Assembly (NCBI RefSeq): GCF_019931755.1
Contig: NZ_CP082918.1
Coordinates: forward strand, 3,080,001 to 3,144,000
Reading direction: 5' to 3'
From: Sutcliffiella horikoshii
Lineage (GTDB): Bacteria > Bacillota > Bacilli > Bacillales > Bacillaceae_I
Length of the DNA stretch: 64,000 nucleotides
Shown here: positions 38,922-48,471 of the stretch, piece after piece
How the letters are laid out: the number at the start of each line of letters is the position of its first letter
How positions within the stretch are numbered: position 1 is the first letter of the stretch
The notes under the pieces: generated by a model
Told to the model about the DNA's origin: nothing
The model's database searches: none
The model's input: the letters and a program-made list of their open reading frames with translations, nothing else
Translations under genes and position numbers: made by a program

Positions 38922-41336
38922 TTAGCTTCTTAATACAGCTTCGAATTTTTCTTCGACTGCTTGAAGCACTTTTGTGTGGACTTTTGTTACTTCTTCGTCC
39001 GTTAGTGTGTGTTCTGGGTGGTAGTAACGTAAGGCAAAAGCGACTGATTTTTTCGATGAGTCGATTTTGTCGCCCTCGTACACGTCAAATACCTGTACTT
39101 CTTTTAGTAAGGAGCCACCTGTCGTCTTGATGACTGCTTCTAGTTCACCTGCTGGAGTTTCACGATCCACTACAAGCGCGATATCGCGGCTGATCGATGG
39201 GAAGCGTGGAATTGCTTCGTATTGGATTTCTCCGATACTTTCTCCAAGAAGTGCTGTTAAGGAAAGCTCGAATACATATGTTTCTGGCAGGTCTAATTCA
39301 TTTAATTTCTCTGGATGAAGTTGACCAATGAATCCGATGCTTTCTCCGTTCAGTAAGATTTCCGCAGTACGTCCTGGGTGCAAACCGTCTTTTTCAGAGC
39401 GAGTGTAAGTGATCGTTTCACTCACTCCAAGCATAGAGAACACGCCTTCTAAGATTCCTTTTGCTACAAAGAAATCAACCGCTTTTTTCTCTCCCTGCCA
39501 TGGATGTTGCTGCCATAGACCTGTTAAGGCACCAGCAAGTCGCTCTTTTTCTTCTGGTAACACTTCGCCATCTTTTCCAATGAAAACAGAACCAATTTCA
39601 TAAACAGCATTTGCTTGCAAGGAACGAGCGATATTGTGCTGAAGCGCTTCTAGAAGGTGCGGAACTAAGCTTAGTCGCAGCGTACTTCTTTCTTCACTCA
39701 TCGGCATCGCAAGGCGAATCGCTTTTCCATCTTCAAGGGCGAATTGCTTCGCGCGCTCAACGCTTGTCAGGGAGTAGGTGATATTTTGAATCAAACCTGC
39801 ACCCTCAAGGTAACGGCGAACTTTACGACGCTTCGCTTGATAGGCAGTCAACACGCCAGGTGTTGCAGCACTTACAGGCAATGTCGTTGGAATATTGTCG
39901 TATCCGTAAAGACGAGCCACTTCCTCTACAAGATCCTCTTCAATCGTGATATCCCCACGACGAGTAGGTACGGTTACTGTGAAACTCCCATTATCTTCTG
40001 AAACTTCAAATTGCAGCTTTGTGAAAATATCTTTTACTTCCGCAGCGGTGATGGAAGTACCTAAAACAGAATTAATCTTTTCTACAGTAGTAGTCACAAC
40101 TGCTGGTTCTACTTTTAATGTGTTCACTTCGACAGAACCGCCGACCACTTCACCGCCAGCATATTCTGCCATAAGAGCAACTGCTCTTTCTGCCGCTTCA
40201 TGTGTACGGTTCGGATCGATTCCTTTTTCATAGCGGGCACTTGCTTCACTACGAAGACCGTGGTCTTTAGAAGCTTTTCTTACAGTAACTCCGTTAAAGT
40301 ATGCGGACTCCAATAGGATAGTCGTTGTGTCAGATTGAACTTCTGAATTTGCTCCACCCATTACACCGGCAAGCGCAACAGGCTCTGAGCCATTTGTGAT
40401 CACAAGGTGGTCTTCTGTTAACGTACGTTCTGCATCATCAAGCGTTGTTATTTTCTCATCCTTGCGGGCACGGCGTACAAGGATTTCTTTGCTGCCAAGG
40501 CGATCATAATCGAACGCATGCAGTGGTTGACCGTATTCTAGTAAAATGTAGTTCGTGATGTCGACCACATTGTTGTGTGGGCGGATACCCGCTGCCATCA
40601 GACGAGCTTGCATCCAAAGCGGTGACGGACCGATCTTCACGTTTTTCACTACTTTCGCTACATATAACGGGTTGTCTTCAGAAGCGTCCACATTTACGGA
40701 AATATAGTCAGAAGCTTCTTCGCTGTTTGCTTCATATTCAGTAGATGGCCATTTTACATCACGCCCAAGGATTGCGCCAACTTCATAAGCCACACCAAGC
40801 ATGCTTAATGCATCAGAACGGTTTGGTGTAAGACCAAGCTCCATCACTTTGTCATTGCGGTTTAAGTATTCTAATGCATCTGTACCAACTTCCACATCAT
40901 TCGGGAATACGAAAATTCCTTCAGAAAATTCTTTGGCAACAAGCTTAGAACCGATACCTAATTCCTGCAGAGAACAAATCATTCCATTGGATTCTTCGCC
41001 ACGAAGCTTAGCACGCTTTATTTTAAAATTACCAGGAAGCACTGCCCCAACTGTTGCCACTGCCACTTTCTGTCCTTTGTCTACATTCTTAGCTCCACAG
41101 ACAATTTGTACAGTCTCTCCGTTTCCAAGGTCCACTTGGCATTTGTTCAATTTATCCGCATTTGGATGTTGTTCCTTTTCTAAAACGTGACCGACCACGA
41201 CACCTTTAATACCGTCGTTCAGCACTTCCACGCCTTCTACTTCAATACCGCTTCTTGTAATCTTCTCTGCCAAATCTTCAGCAGAAATATCATCTATATT
41301 TACGTAATCTTTTAACCAATTGTAAGATACTAACAT
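38922..41336 (-). CDS. pheT: Phenylalanyl-tRNA synthetase beta subunit
   Basis: An 804-residue subunit of the heterotetrameric enzyme. Domains in order: N-terminal part and tRNA-binding (EMAP-like) domain with [20 protein letters not shown] (about 40-150), B3/4 editing domain, B5 domain ([29 protein letters not shown]), the inactive catalytic-like core and the C-terminal ferredoxin-fold anticodon-binding domain (about 710-804). It lies 14 bp after pheS in the same T-box-controlled operon. Confidence 0.98.
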   Translation of the reverse strand: MLVSYNWLKDYVNIDDISAEDLAEKITRSGIEVEGVEVLNDGIKGVVVGHVLEKEQHPNADKLNKCQVDLGNGETVQIVCGAKNVDKGQKVAVATVGAVLPGNFKIKRAKLRGEESNGMICSLQELGIGSKLVAKEFSEGIFVFPNDVEVGTDALEYLNRNDKVMELGLTPNRSDALSMLGVAYEVGAILGRDVKWPSTEYEANSEEASDYISVNVDASEDNPLYVAKVVKNVKIGPSPLWMQARLMAAGIRPHNNVVDITNYILLEYGQPLHAFDYDRLGSKEILVRRARKDEKITTLDDAERTLTEDHLVITNGSEPVALAGVMGGANSEVQSDTTTILLESAYFNGVTVRKASKDHGLRSEASARYEKGIDPNRTHEAAERAVALMAEYAGGEVVGGSVEVNTLKVEPAVVTTTVEKINSVLGTSITAAEVKDIFTKLQFEVSEDNGSFTVTVPTRRGDITIEEDLVEEVARLYGYDNIPTTLPVSAATPGVLTAYQAKRRKVRRYLEGAGLIQNITYSLTSVERAKQFALEDGKAIRLAMPMSEERSTLRLSLVPHLLEALQHNIARSLQANAVYEIGSVFIGKDGEVLPEEKERLAGALTGLWQQHPWQGEKKAVDFFVAKGILEGVFSMLGVSETITYTRSEKDGLHPGRTAEILLNGESIGFIGQLHPEKLNELDLPETYVFELSLTALLGESIGEIQYEAIPRFPSISRDIALVVDRETPAGELEAVIKTTGGSLLKEVQVFDVYEGDKIDSSKKSVAFALRYYHPEHTLTDEEVTKVHTKVLQAVEEKFEAVLRS

Positions 41337-41350
41337 GGTTTCCCCTCCTC

Positions 41351-42385
41351 TTAAACTCGATTGAATTGCTTCACAAAACGTTGATCGTTCGTGTAGAAAT
41401 GGCGGATATCGTCAATGCCGTAACGAAGCATTGCAATACGCTCAGGTCCCATTCCAAAAGCAAATCCTTGATATTTTTTCGGATCATATCCGGACATTTC
41501 AAGCACGCGCGGATGAACCATACCAGCTCCAAGAATTTCAATCCAGCCAGTTCCTTTACACATGCTGCAACCTTTACCTCCACATTTCGCACATGTCACG
41601 TCAATCTCAACAGACGGCTCTGTGAACGGGAAGAAGCTAGGACGGAGACGGATTTCACGGTCTTCACCGAACATCTTTTTCGCAAATGTTTCAAGCGTAC
41701 CCTTAAGGTCGCTCATGCTGATGTTCTCGTCAATCACAAGTCCTTCAATCTGTGTGAACTGGTGGGAGTGAGTCGCATCGTCATCATCACGGCGATACAC
41801 TTTACCAGGACAGATGATTTTGATAGGTCCCTTTTCCTTATTCGCTTCCATCGTTCTTGCTTGAACAGGTGAAGTTTGCGTTCTTAAAAGCACCTCATCT
41901 GTAATGTAGAAAGAATCCTGCATATCTCGTGCTGGATGATCCTTCGGTAGGTTTAATGCTTCAAAGTTGTAGTAATCTGTTTCCACTTCTGGTCCTTCTG
42001 TGATTGTGTAGCCCATCCCTAAGAACAGGTCTTCGATTTCTTCAATGACTTTTGTCAGGGGATGAGGATTACCAGTTGGTGCCGGACGGCCAGGTAATGT
42101 TACATCAATCGTTTCAGATGCAAGCTTCTTCGCTACCTCTGCTTTTTCAAGCTCAGCTTGTTTCGCTTCAATTTTCTCAGCAACATTTCCACGAACGACG
42201 TTAGCCAGTGCTCCCATTTTCGGACGCTCTTCTGCTGAAAGCTTACCCATTCCTTTTAAAATTTCCGTAATCGGACCTTTTTTTCCAAGGTACGCCACAC
42301 GGACTTCATTCAGTTGCTTCAAGTCTTGTGCTTGTTCTACCTGCTCAATGGCAAGCGTCTCTAATTCCTTCAATCGTTGTTCCAC
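41351..42385 (-). CDS. pheS: Phenylalanyl-tRNA synthetase alpha subunit
   Basis: A 344-residue class II catalytic subunit with an N-terminal coiled coil and the motifs [19 protein letters not shown]-like [31 protein letters not shown] and [14 protein letters not shown]. The cysteine cluster [17 protein letters not shown] is the usual zinc-finger-like insertion. The start is set at GTG (42385) because AAGGAGG lies 7 bp upstream; an ATG seven codons earlier overlaps that site. Confidence 0.97.
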   Translation of the reverse strand: MEQRLKELETLAIEQVEQAQDLKQLNEVRVAYLGKKGPITEILKGMGKLSAEERPKMGALANVVRGNVAEKIEAKQAELEKAEVAKKLASETIDVTLPGRPAPTGNPHPLTKVIEEIEDLFLGMGYTITEGPEVETDYYNFEALNLPKDHPARDMQDSFYITDEVLLRTQTSPVQARTMEANKEKGPIKIICPGKVYRRDDDDATHSHQFTQIEGLVIDENISMSDLKGTLETFAKKMFGEDREIRLRPSFFPFTEPSVEIDVTCAKCGGKGCSMCKGTGWIEILGAGMVHPRVLEMSGYDPKKYQGFAFGMGPERIAMLRYGIDDIRHFYTNDQRFVKQFNRV

Positions 42386-42444
42386 ATCTATTCCTCCTTG
42401 GTTCATTTTTGAATGTGCAAATGATTAGGGTGTTAAGATTTCCA

Positions 42445-42570
42445 GCTGTTGATTGGAGCACAGGGCGGAGACTCCGGAGGGAGGTAGCGGTAGGTTGAGA
42501 CCCCGCAACGGAGTGAGGAGGCTCAAGCACCGCCCCTCGGAAAGCGAAGCCCAGTGCGTAAATCAACAGC
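42445..42570 (-). repeat. GC-rich dispersed element, copy R8 (family B), inside the pheST leader
   Basis: A perfect 10-bp terminal inverted repeat GCTGTTGATT/AATCAACAGC and inner arms GCACAGGGC/GCCCAGTGC enclose the shared core. It lies between the T-box terminator and the pheS ribosome site, so every full-length pheST mRNA carries it. Confidence 0.93.
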
Positions 42571-42590
42571 GGCGTTTAACAGAGCCTATA

Positions 42591-42909
42591 AAAAAACAAA
42601 AAAACTCGCCCCTCAAAAAGGGACGAGATATTCGCGGTACCACCCTAGTTAACAAAAGAAAAACACTCTTTGTTCGCTCTGTTCCAGATAACGGCTATCT
42701 AACCGGTCCACCTTTACAGCATCGCTTTTTCGCTGCTGGTCCAAGTGTCACTCAAGAGGTGAAATATTCACTCATTCTTCCTTTAAGATGCTTTCAGTCT
42801 GCGGCACCTTTTCCCTGGTAAGGTCTGAAATGAGCTACTTGCCTCTCTCATTGCTTTGTTCAGTATGTAACTATTGTTATATTATATTGAAAACACGTGC
42901 CGGATGCAA
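42591..42909 (-). promoter_or_regulatory. tRNA-Phe T-box riboswitch and promoter of pheST
   Basis: The minus strand has a promoter (TTGCAT, 17 bp, TATAAT at 42881-42886), a long Stem I with the specifier triplet TTC (42761-42763, in GAATATTTCACC) and the T-box AGGGTGGTACCGCG (42633-42646). The terminator CTCGTCCC/GGGGCGAG plus seven T ends near 42595. Uncharged tRNA-Phe should bind the TTC specifier and the T-box, favouring readthrough. The -35 abuts the ysgA stop. Confidence 0.95.
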
Positions 42910-42911
42910 CT

Positions 42912-43670
42912 CTATCCACGTAAATAATACATTAAAATTCCGGCTGCAACGCCGACATTCAACGATTCGCTCTGACCATGAATCGGGATGTATAGATTCC
43001 GGTCTGTCATGTCCAGATGTTCCTGGGCCATTCCTTTTCCTTCATTGCCAAGAATCAGCGCGAAAGTATTGGATGGTTGAACTTCTTGAAATGGTACACC
43101 GTTTTGTAAGGAGGTTCCGTAAACAGGTGTGTTTAGTTCTTTACACTGCTTGATGTAGCTTTTGAGTTCGCCTCTAAGTATTGGCAGGTGAAAAATCGAT
43201 CCTTGTGTGGAGCGAATCACTTTGGAGCTGTAAAGATCAGCGCACCCTTCTCCTAAAATAACCATGTCCATACCGGCAGCGTCCGCTGTTCTTATCATTG
43301 TGCCCACATTTCCCGGGTCTTGAACATTATCGAGCAAAAGAATTTTTTGGTTAGGTTGTATTAGGTATTCATTTTCTTCTTGAATGCGGCAAATCGCTGC
43401 TACTCCCTGAGGCGTTTCTGTTTCACTTATTTCCTTTAGCACATTCGGAACGGCATAAATTAGTTCCACATGGTTCAGATCCCATTCTTTTGGGATGGAT
43501 CGGTCTTCAGAAATGATGATTTCTTCCACAAGGTTGTCCACTTTCAGTGCCTCTTCCACCAAGTGAAACCCTTCAATGATAAATGTTCCGGATTGTTCAC
43601 GTTCTTTCTTTTTCTGCAGTTTTTTCCACTGCTTCACTTTATTATTCTTTACGGATTCTATATGTTTCAA
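42912..43670 (-). CDS. ysgA: TrmH/SpoU-family RNA methyltransferase YsgA
   Basis: A 252-residue SPOUT-fold methyltransferase. An N-terminal RNA-binding substrate domain (VKQWKKLQKKKEREQSGTFI) precedes the catalytic part with ILLLDNVQDPGNVGTMIRTADA, ALILGNEGKGM and the knot motif IPIHGQSESLNVGVAAGILMY. It probably 2'-O-methylates rRNA; the target is unknown. The start is TTG after GGAGAAAC. It lies upstream of the pheST leader as in B. subtilis. Confidence 0.92.
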   Translation of the reverse strand: MKHIESVKNNKVKQWKKLQKKKEREQSGTFIIEGFHLVEEALKVDNLVEEIIISEDRSIPKEWDLNHVELIYAVPNVLKEISETETPQGVAAICRIQEENEYLIQPNQKILLLDNVQDPGNVGTMIRTADAAGMDMVILGEGCADLYSSKVIRSTQGSIFHLPILRGELKSYIKQCKELNTPVYGTSLQNGVPFQEVQPSNTFALILGNEGKGMAQEHLDMTDRNLYIPIHGQSESLNVGVAAGILMYYLRG

Positions 43671-43788
43671 TGCTTGTTTCTCCTTTTCCGCTACTCAATA
43701 CTGCTATTATACGCATTTTGGACACATAATTAAACTATCTATTGGACATGATATGTGTTGATACTATTTTTCCTACGAGGTGATAAGG

Positions 43789-43995
43789 ATGAATTTAAAT
43801 TTACGTCATGCGATCCGTCAGAATGTGGAAGGAAATTCTCAAGACCAGCTTAGAGAGACAATCTTAGATGCCATCAATAAAGGCGAAGAAAAAATGCTTC
43901 CAGGTTTAGGCGTGTTGTTTGAAGTAATTTGGGAGAATTCTTCTGAGCAGGACAAAGCTGAAATGCTCTCAACTTTAGAGGATGGACTGAAATAG
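43789..43995 (+). CDS. sspI: Small acid-soluble spore protein SspI
   Basis: A 68-residue protein with the SspI pattern [20 protein letters not shown] and [21 protein letters not shown] minor SASP made in the forespore. The ATG at 43789 has GAGGTGATAAGG upstream; an earlier GTG three codons upstream is within the ribosome site and is rejected. I could not find a convincing sigma-G promoter by eye. It lies divergent from ysgA as in B. subtilis. Confidence 0.96.
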   Translation: MNLNLRHAIRQNVEGNSQDQLRETILDAINKGEEKMLPGLGVLFEVIWENSSEQDKAEMLSTLEDGLK

Positions 43996-44005
43996 TATTG
44001 GATTA

Positions 44006-44034
44006 AGGCAGCTCCTTTGAGGGGCTGTTTTTTT
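44006..44034 (+). terminator. Terminator of sspI
   Basis: CAGCTCC pairs with GGGGCTG around TTTGA and is followed by seven T, just downstream of the stop. Confidence 0.85.
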
Positions 44035-44073
44035 AATCTGTCTACTTAAAAGTGAGCATATCATCTTTTTATT

Positions 44074-44164
44074 AAGACCTCTCTCCATGGATTTTCACCT
44101 GACAGAGGTCTTCATACCCTCCATCAAGACCTCTCTCCTTGCTTTTTCATCCAACAGAGGTCTT
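44074..44164. repeat. Two 52-bp direct repeats, each a hairpin
   Basis: AAGACCTCT at 44074 and 44126 and AGAGGTCTT at 44104 and 44156 form two hairpins exactly 52 bp apart, with related loops (GATTTTCACCTGAC and CTTTTTCATCCAAC). They lie between the convergent 3' ends of sspI and ysdC and are separate from both terminators. Confidence 0.85.
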
Positions 44165-44187
44165 CATTGACCTTGCCAGTCCTCAAA

Positions 44188-44218
44188 CAAGAAAAAACCG
44201 CCCACAAAACGTGAGCGG
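44188..44218 (-). terminator. Terminator of ysdC
   Basis: CCGCTCAC pairs with GTGGGCGG, followed by TTTTTTC, on the minus strand. Confidence 0.85.
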
Positions 44219-44235
44219 CGGACCTTCCAAAACTA

Positions 44236-45321
44236 TCAATCAAACGTCAATCTACTTACAGTATCCGCATCCAACTTCTTGATCACTTCTGCAATCAATT
44301 TCACCGCGTTTTCGTAGTCATCGCGGTGCAACATTGCTGCGTGAGAGTGGATGTAGCGTGTTGCGATGGTAATGGACAGTGCAGGTACACCTTGAGCTGT
44401 CAGGTGAATCGCGCCGGAATCTGTTCCGCCTCCTGCAACAGAGTCGAACTGATATGGAATTTCCATTTCGTCGGCTACACCTGTAACGAAATCGCGTAAA
44501 CCTTTGTGGGAGACCATGGATGCATCATAAAGGATGATTTGCGGGCCTTTCCCCATTTTGCTTAGAGCTTCTTTTTCTGTAACTCCTGGAGTATCTCCTG
44601 CAATTCCTACGTCTACACCGAATCCGATGTCAGGTTGGATCAGGTTTGCAGACGTTTTTGCACCACGCAAGCCAACTTCCTCCTGTACAGTACCTACTCC
44701 GTACACCACGTTTGGATGGTCAGCACCCTTCAACTGTTTCAACACATCAATCGCGATGGCGCAGCCGATACGGTTATCCCAAGCTTTTGCTAGAAGCATT
44801 TTTTCGTTGTTCATGACTGTGAATTCGAAGTAAGGAACAACTTGGTCGCCAGGGCGAACTCCCCATTCTTGTGCTTCTTCACGGCTGGATGCACCGATAT
44901 CAATGAACATGTCTTTGATGTCTACCGGTTTTTTGCGTGCTTCTGGAGGCAGGATGTGTGGTGGCTTAGAACCGATCACACCTGTAACGTCTCCTTTAGA
45001 AGTTACGATTGTTACGCGTTGTGCCAGCATTACTTGGGACCACCAGCCGCCAACCGTTTGGAAACGTAAGAATCCGCGGTCATCGATATGTGTAATCATG
45101 AAGCCCACTTCGTCCAAGTGACCTGCTACCATTACTTTTGGTCCGTCTGCTTTACCGACTTTTTTAGCGATTAAGCTTCCCAATCCGTCTGTGAATACTT
45201 CATCAGCGAATGGCGTTATGTATTTTTTCATTACGTCGCGTGGTTCTTTTTCGTTGCCTGGAATACCCTTGGCATCTGTTAGATCTTTCAACATTGTTAA
45301 TGTTTCATCTAGCTTTGTCAT
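44236..45321 (-). CDS. ysdC: M42-family glutamyl/aminopeptidase YsdC
   Basis: A 361-residue cobalt/zinc aminopeptidase of the tetrahedral M42 type. Metal ligands lie in [53 protein letters not shown] and [20 protein letters not shown], with the catalytic Glu in QEEVG. It acts on peptides in the cytosol. Upstream is the dUTPase-type gene, 72 bp away; it may be cotranscribed with it. Confidence 0.93.
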   Translation of the reverse strand: MTKLDETLTMLKDLTDAKGIPGNEKEPRDVMKKYITPFADEVFTDGLGSLIAKKVGKADGPKVMVAGHLDEVGFMITHIDDRGFLRFQTVGGWWSQVMLAQRVTIVTSKGDVTGVIGSKPPHILPPEARKKPVDIKDMFIDIGASSREEAQEWGVRPGDQVVPYFEFTVMNNEKMLLAKAWDNRIGCAIAIDVLKQLKGADHPNVVYGVGTVQEEVGLRGAKTSANLIQPDIGFGVDVGIAGDTPGVTEKEALSKMGKGPQIILYDASMVSHKGLRDFVTGVADEMEIPYQFDSVAGGGTDSGAIHLTAQGVPALSITIATRYIHSHAAMLHRDDYENAVKLIAEVIKKLDADTVSRLTFD

Positions 45322-45393
45322 GTATTTCGACCCCCTTAATAAATATCAATCCAACAATTATTATACAGAAAACTCTTACTAATGTAAAAAGGA

Positions 45394-45882
45394 TTAGTAA
45401 CCTTGCTGTTGTCTTTCGTGATTCACCTGGTTCTTTTCCAAGTATGCCTGCTCTACTTCCGCCCACTCAAATCCAAGCATTTCACCTAATTGAATATAGG
45501 AATCCAGTAATAGATAATAATTTTCTTCAGACAAATCGTCTTTAAAAATAGAGACTATCTGATAAACTCTATTGAATTGCTCTGTTAGCGAGGCTGCCTC
45601 CTCCGCAAGCCCTCTAGAAGCTTCGGGACCGTACCCAAAGGTCAATCCAAGGGATAGTATAAAATGGACCCCGTCCACATACTCTTCAAGAATGACTCCG
45701 CGTTCAGCAGGAGGCTTCACACTCCAGAATTTAAAGCAGCGAGTTTCATTCGCCAATTCACCAAGCTCTACAAGCAAAGCCAATACTTTTTCGTCAACCA
45801 AATCCTCTTTTCTCAACCCGTGTTGTGATTCGATTTTTGTATCAAGCTCTCTTTGCATGTCGTATAAACGTCGTAAATTCAA
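45394..45882 (-). CDS. All-alpha dUTP diphosphatase-like protein (dUTPase_2/MazG-type)
   Basis: A 162-residue helical protein with the metal-binding pattern LLVELGELANETRCFKFWS, followed by EEYVDGVHFILSLGLTFG. These give the ELGE...EEYVDG acidic pairs of the dimeric dUTPase family. It is expected to hydrolyse dUTP to dUMP and keep uracil out of DNA. The start is TTG, with AAGG upstream. Homologues occur in Bacillus chromosomes and phages; there is no phage context here. Substrate is inferred. Confidence 0.85.
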   Translation of the reverse strand: MNLRRLYDMQRELDTKIESQHGLRKEDLVDEKVLALLVELGELANETRCFKFWSVKPPAERGVILEEYVDGVHFILSLGLTFGYGPEASRGLAEEAASLTEQFNRVYQIVSIFKDDLSEENYYLLLDSYIQLGEMLGFEWAEVEQAYLEKNQVNHERQQQGY

Positions 45883-45919
45883 AAATATCGCCTTCTTTTT
45901 TAAAAATTTTATAAAAAAA

Positions 45920-45946
45920 TGAAACCTTATGATACCTACACCCGTA
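45920..45946 (+). promoter_or_regulatory. Sigma-W promoter of ysdB
   Basis: TGAAAC and CGTA are spaced 17 bp, the classic sigma-W (envelope-stress ECF) pattern, about 50 bp before the ysdB ATG. ysdB belongs to the sigma-W regulon in B. subtilis. Confidence 0.88.
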
Positions 45947-45996
45947 TATAAGGTATTTTATAACACAATCTGTATTTTTGCGAAGGAGTAGCAAAT

Positions 45997-46389
45997 ATGT
46001 TTATGATTCTCATTCGTCTTGCTTTACTTGCACTTTTTGCTTTTATTATTTATTCCATTTTTAAGTACCTCCTGAATCCTAAAAGGAAGCTGGAGATTGC
46101 GCATGAACAGAAGAATTTCTACCTTCTTGATCAAAAAAGCAATGTAAGGAAGAATTTTCTCCTGACCTATAAAGGGGTCATGTTTGAAGGGGAAAAATAT
46201 TTGGGGACCACTGACAGAGCGTTCGAGGTCATTTCCATTTTCATCTGGCCGAAGAATCCCGAAAAGTTGCAAGGATTGAAAAAGCATGACTTTGAATTTA
46301 TTCAAAAAGAGGTACGAAAGCAATACCCGGATGCTTTGATTGATTGGAAAAGTCCCATAAAAGAGTTTTTAAAAGATGAAAGAGGTTAA
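45997..46389 (+). CDS. ysdB: Sigma-W regulon membrane-anchored protein YsdB
   Basis: A 130-residue protein with an N-terminal transmembrane helix (about 3-24, ILIRLALLALFAFIIYSIFK) and a cytosolic basic domain containing RKNFLLTYKGVMFEGEKYLG and a conserved IFIWPKNPEKL. Its function is unknown; the sigma-W promoter upstream links it to cell-envelope stress. It is transcribed alone and ends in a terminator that overlaps its stop codon. Confidence 0.9.
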   Translation: MFMILIRLALLALFAFIIYSIFKYLLNPKRKLEIAHEQKNFYLLDQKSNVRKNFLLTYKGVMFEGEKYLGTTDRAFEVISIFIWPKNPEKLQGLKKHDFEFIQKEVRKQYPDALIDWKSPIKEFLKDERG

Positions 46390-46418
46390 TGCTTAGTGGC
46401 GTTAACCTCTTTCTTTTA
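46378..46418 (+). terminator. Terminator of ysdB
   Basis: A perfect 12-bp stem GAAAGAGGTTAA/TTAACCTCTTTC followed by TTTT; the 5' arm overlaps the last codons of ysdB. Confidence 0.88.
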
Positions 46419-46421
46419 ACC

Positions 46422-46454
46422 TTAAAAAGCAATCCTTCTTAAATGAAGGATTGC
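46422..46454 (-). terminator. Terminator of the first DUF6440 gene
   Basis: GCAATCCTTC and GAAGGATTGC pair perfectly, followed by TTTTTAAG on the minus strand. Confidence 0.88.
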
Positions 46455-46465
46455 ACCTACAATTA

Positions 46466-46678
46466 TTAATTAGTTTCTCCTATCTGTGCCACAATTACTT
46501 TACCATTCTCGTCTAATAAAGGGGTGAGTGCGCACCCTTGCGCACTCCATGTGTATAAATAATTAACACCTGTTTGACGATCAACCCATATAGATATTAG
46601 GCTACCCTGTTGAGAAGTTTGTACCAACTTTTCATCAAAACGTTTATCATCATTTTTATCTTTTTTATTGAACATCAT
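46466..46678 (-). CDS. DUF6440 family protein, copy 1
   Basis: A 70-residue protein: a charged N-terminus (FNKKDKNDDKRFDEK) followed by a small beta-rich domain with DRQTGVNYLYTWSAQGCALT and PLLDENGKVIV, typical of DUF6440. No function is known. It is almost identical in DNA and protein to the gene at 51969-52202, including the ribosome site. The coding sequence contains a perfect hairpin GAGTGCGCA/TGCGCACTC. Confidence 0.75.
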   Translation of the reverse strand: MMFNKKDKNDDKRFDEKLVQTSQQGSLISIWVDRQTGVNYLYTWSAQGCALTPLLDENGKVIVAQIGETN

Positions 46679-46890
46679 TTACCACTCCTTATAAATACTT
46701 AATCTAATTTCACATTGATAAATATTATTGCATGTTCGTCTCTTCTGGTAAAAGCGAAAGTGGAGCCCAGCTGATTTGTCAGAAGCCAGCCATCTGTTTC
46801 AATGAGGGAAAGTCCCCCCTGAAAACCTGCCCCTTCATCCATCCTGGCCAATACTGTCACAGTCTCATTTTCAGTGGAGATGGTAATAAA

Positions 46891-46914
46891 AAAACCAGCC
46901 ATACTAGACTGGTC
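46891..46914 (-). terminator. Terminator of nagP
   Basis: ACCAGTC and GGCTGGT pair around TAGTAT, followed by six or seven T, immediately past the nagP stop on the minus strand. Between this and the DUF6440 gene (46679-46890) I see no credible gene. Confidence 0.8.
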
Positions 46915-48270
46915 TTATCCTTTCATTTTATCCCCTACAAATTGAACATCTGTTCCAACAATTACTTGCAGGTTTGTTTGGTTTACTTTTATAACCCCTT
47001 TGGCACCATGTTGTTTTAAAGAATTTTCTTGTACTTTACTCATATCCTTGATCGTTAATCTGAGTCTTGTTGTACAGTAATCAACAGTAGTAATATTTTC
47101 CTTACCACCAATATCATAAATAAAATTACGAGCCATTACAGAATATTTATCTTCACCTGTTCCTTTTTCTTCTATTATATCTTCTTCATCTTCCCGACCT
47201 GGTGTTTTTAAATTAAATGTCCTAATAAGAAAATAGAAAACAAAGAAATAGACTGCACCATATGTTAAACCGATGATTAAAAGTAACAACGGCTGTTGTG
47301 CTATCCCCCAATTCAGGAAAAAGTCGATGGCACCGGCAGAGAATCCGAAACCATGCTTAATATCCAATAAGTAAACAATAACCATGGAACTTGCTGTTAA
47401 TAATGCATGTATGACATATAAAAACGGAGCCAGGAACATGAAAGTAAACTCAATCGGCTCTGTAATACCAGTTAAAAATGAAGTAAAGGCGATACCAATC
47501 AGCATTCCCGATACAGCTTTACGGCGATGTTTTTTTGCTGTTGCAACCATCGCTAGCGCTGCAGCAGGCAAACCGAACATCATGACAGGGAAGAAACCGG
47601 CCATAAAAATACCAGCTGTCGGGTCACCTGCAAAAAATCGATTTAAATCCCCAGTTGCACCATTATATTCTCCAAATACAAACCATACTAAACTATTGAG
47701 TACATGGTGCAAGCCTATTGGAATGAGAAGACGGTTCAAGAATCCGAAGATACCAACTCCTACTGCTCCTGCATCTATTATCCACTGACCGATGTTGTTA
47801 ATTAATTCTTGGATTGGAGCCCAAATGACTCCAAATATTCCCGCTAAGATTACCATCACAGTAGCGGTAATAATAGGAACAAAACGTCTTCCGGCGAAAA
47901 ACCCAAGCCAATCAGGCATTTTAATATCATGAAATCTGTTATAAAGCAATCCTGCTACAACCCCTGATATTATTCCTCCTAGTATGGCCATATCAATCTC
48001 TTCATTAATTGCTTGGGTACCACTTACTAATACTAGGTAACCTATTGCAGCAGCCAAGGCCGCAGATCCATTATTGTCTTTGGCGAAACCAATCGCTATC
48101 CCAATAGCAAATAAAAGCGCAAGATTAGCAAACACTGCGTTCCCTGCGTTTGCAATAAACTCAATATTCAATAAGTCCTCTTGTCCAATTCTTAATAATA
48201 TTGCTGCAGCGGGAAGCACAGCAATCGGCAACATTAGTGACTTTCCGATTTTTTGTAAAAAACCAATCAT
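46915..48270 (-). CDS. nagP: N-acetylglucosamine-specific PTS permease EIICB
   Basis: A 451-residue glucose-superfamily PTS enzyme. The N-terminal EIIC membrane domain (about 1-365) has GITEPIEFTFMFLAPFLY and the conserved LIPIGLHHVLNSLVWFVFG. A linker precedes the C-terminal EIIB domain with the phosphorylated cysteine in VDYCTTRLRL. There is no EIIA domain. It imports GlcNAc as the 6-phosphate. The start at MIGFLQKIG has AAGGAG 11 bp upstream. It is divergent from nagA and shares its NagR-like sites. Specificity is inferred from the neighbours. Confidence 0.92.
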   Translation of the reverse strand: MIGFLQKIGKSLMLPIAVLPAAAILLRIGQEDLLNIEFIANAGNAVFANLALLFAIGIAIGFAKDNNGSAALAAAIGYLVLVSGTQAINEEIDMAILGGIISGVVAGLLYNRFHDIKMPDWLGFFAGRRFVPIITATVMVILAGIFGVIWAPIQELINNIGQWIIDAGAVGVGIFGFLNRLLIPIGLHHVLNSLVWFVFGEYNGATGDLNRFFAGDPTAGIFMAGFFPVMMFGLPAAALAMVATAKKHRRKAVSGMLIGIAFTSFLTGITEPIEFTFMFLAPFLYVIHALLTASSMVIVYLLDIKHGFGFSAGAIDFFLNWGIAQQPLLLLIIGLTYGAVYFFVFYFLIRTFNLKTPGREDEEDIIEEKGTGEDKYSVMARNFIYDIGGKENITTVDYCTTRLRLTIKDMSKVQENSLKQHGAKGVIKVNQTNLQVIVGTDVQFVGDKMKG

Positions 48271-48294
48271 TTTTATCAATTCTCCTTAATCTTT

Positions 48295-48308
48295 TGTAAG
48301 TGCTTGCA
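48295..48308. promoter_or_regulatory. Candidate cre (CcpA) site of nagP
   Basis: TGTAAGTGCTTGCA matches the cre consensus TGWAANCGNTNWCA at 12 of 14 positions. It lies about 25 bp upstream of the nagP ATG, where a CcpA roadblock would act. Confidence 0.5.
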
Positions 48309-48337
48309 ACGAAGTAATACTAGCACATATCACAAAT

Positions 48338-48352
48338 AGTTGTCTATACCAA
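48338..48352. promoter_or_regulatory. Candidate NagR operator (dre-like) 1
   Basis: AGTTGTCTATACCAA is an imperfect palindrome like the dre sites of NagR/DasR-type GntR regulators. It repeats in inverted form at 48406-48420, and both lie in the nagP-nagA divergent region. Confidence 0.7.
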
Positions 48353-48405
48353 TATTTCCGGGGAACACTTATATTATATAATACTAAACAATCAACAAAG
48401 TAAAA

Positions 48406-48420
48406 GTGGTATATACAACT
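48406..48420. promoter_or_regulatory. Candidate NagR operator (dre-like) 2
   Basis: GTGGTATATACAACT is the inverse complement of site 1 with two changes. It lies ~60 bp before the nagA ATG, upstream of TATAAT at 48447-48452. One operator per divergent transcript is the simplest reading. Confidence 0.7.
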
Positions 48421-48471
48421 ATACATCATTCTGTTAGAATTAACATATAATAATCGTGAAAGGAGACTTAC

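Noticed and set aside
43681..43788. Sigma-G promoter for sspI
   Set aside because: GCATT with CTATCTA 17 bp downstream is too poor a match to the sigma-G consensus to annotate, though forespore control is expected.
46699..46902. 67-codon minus-strand frame between the nagP terminator and the first DUF6440 gene
   Set aside because: Its first codons lie inside the nagP terminator, no ribosome site precedes the first or second ATG, and the product is not recognisable. It could be a gene remnant.
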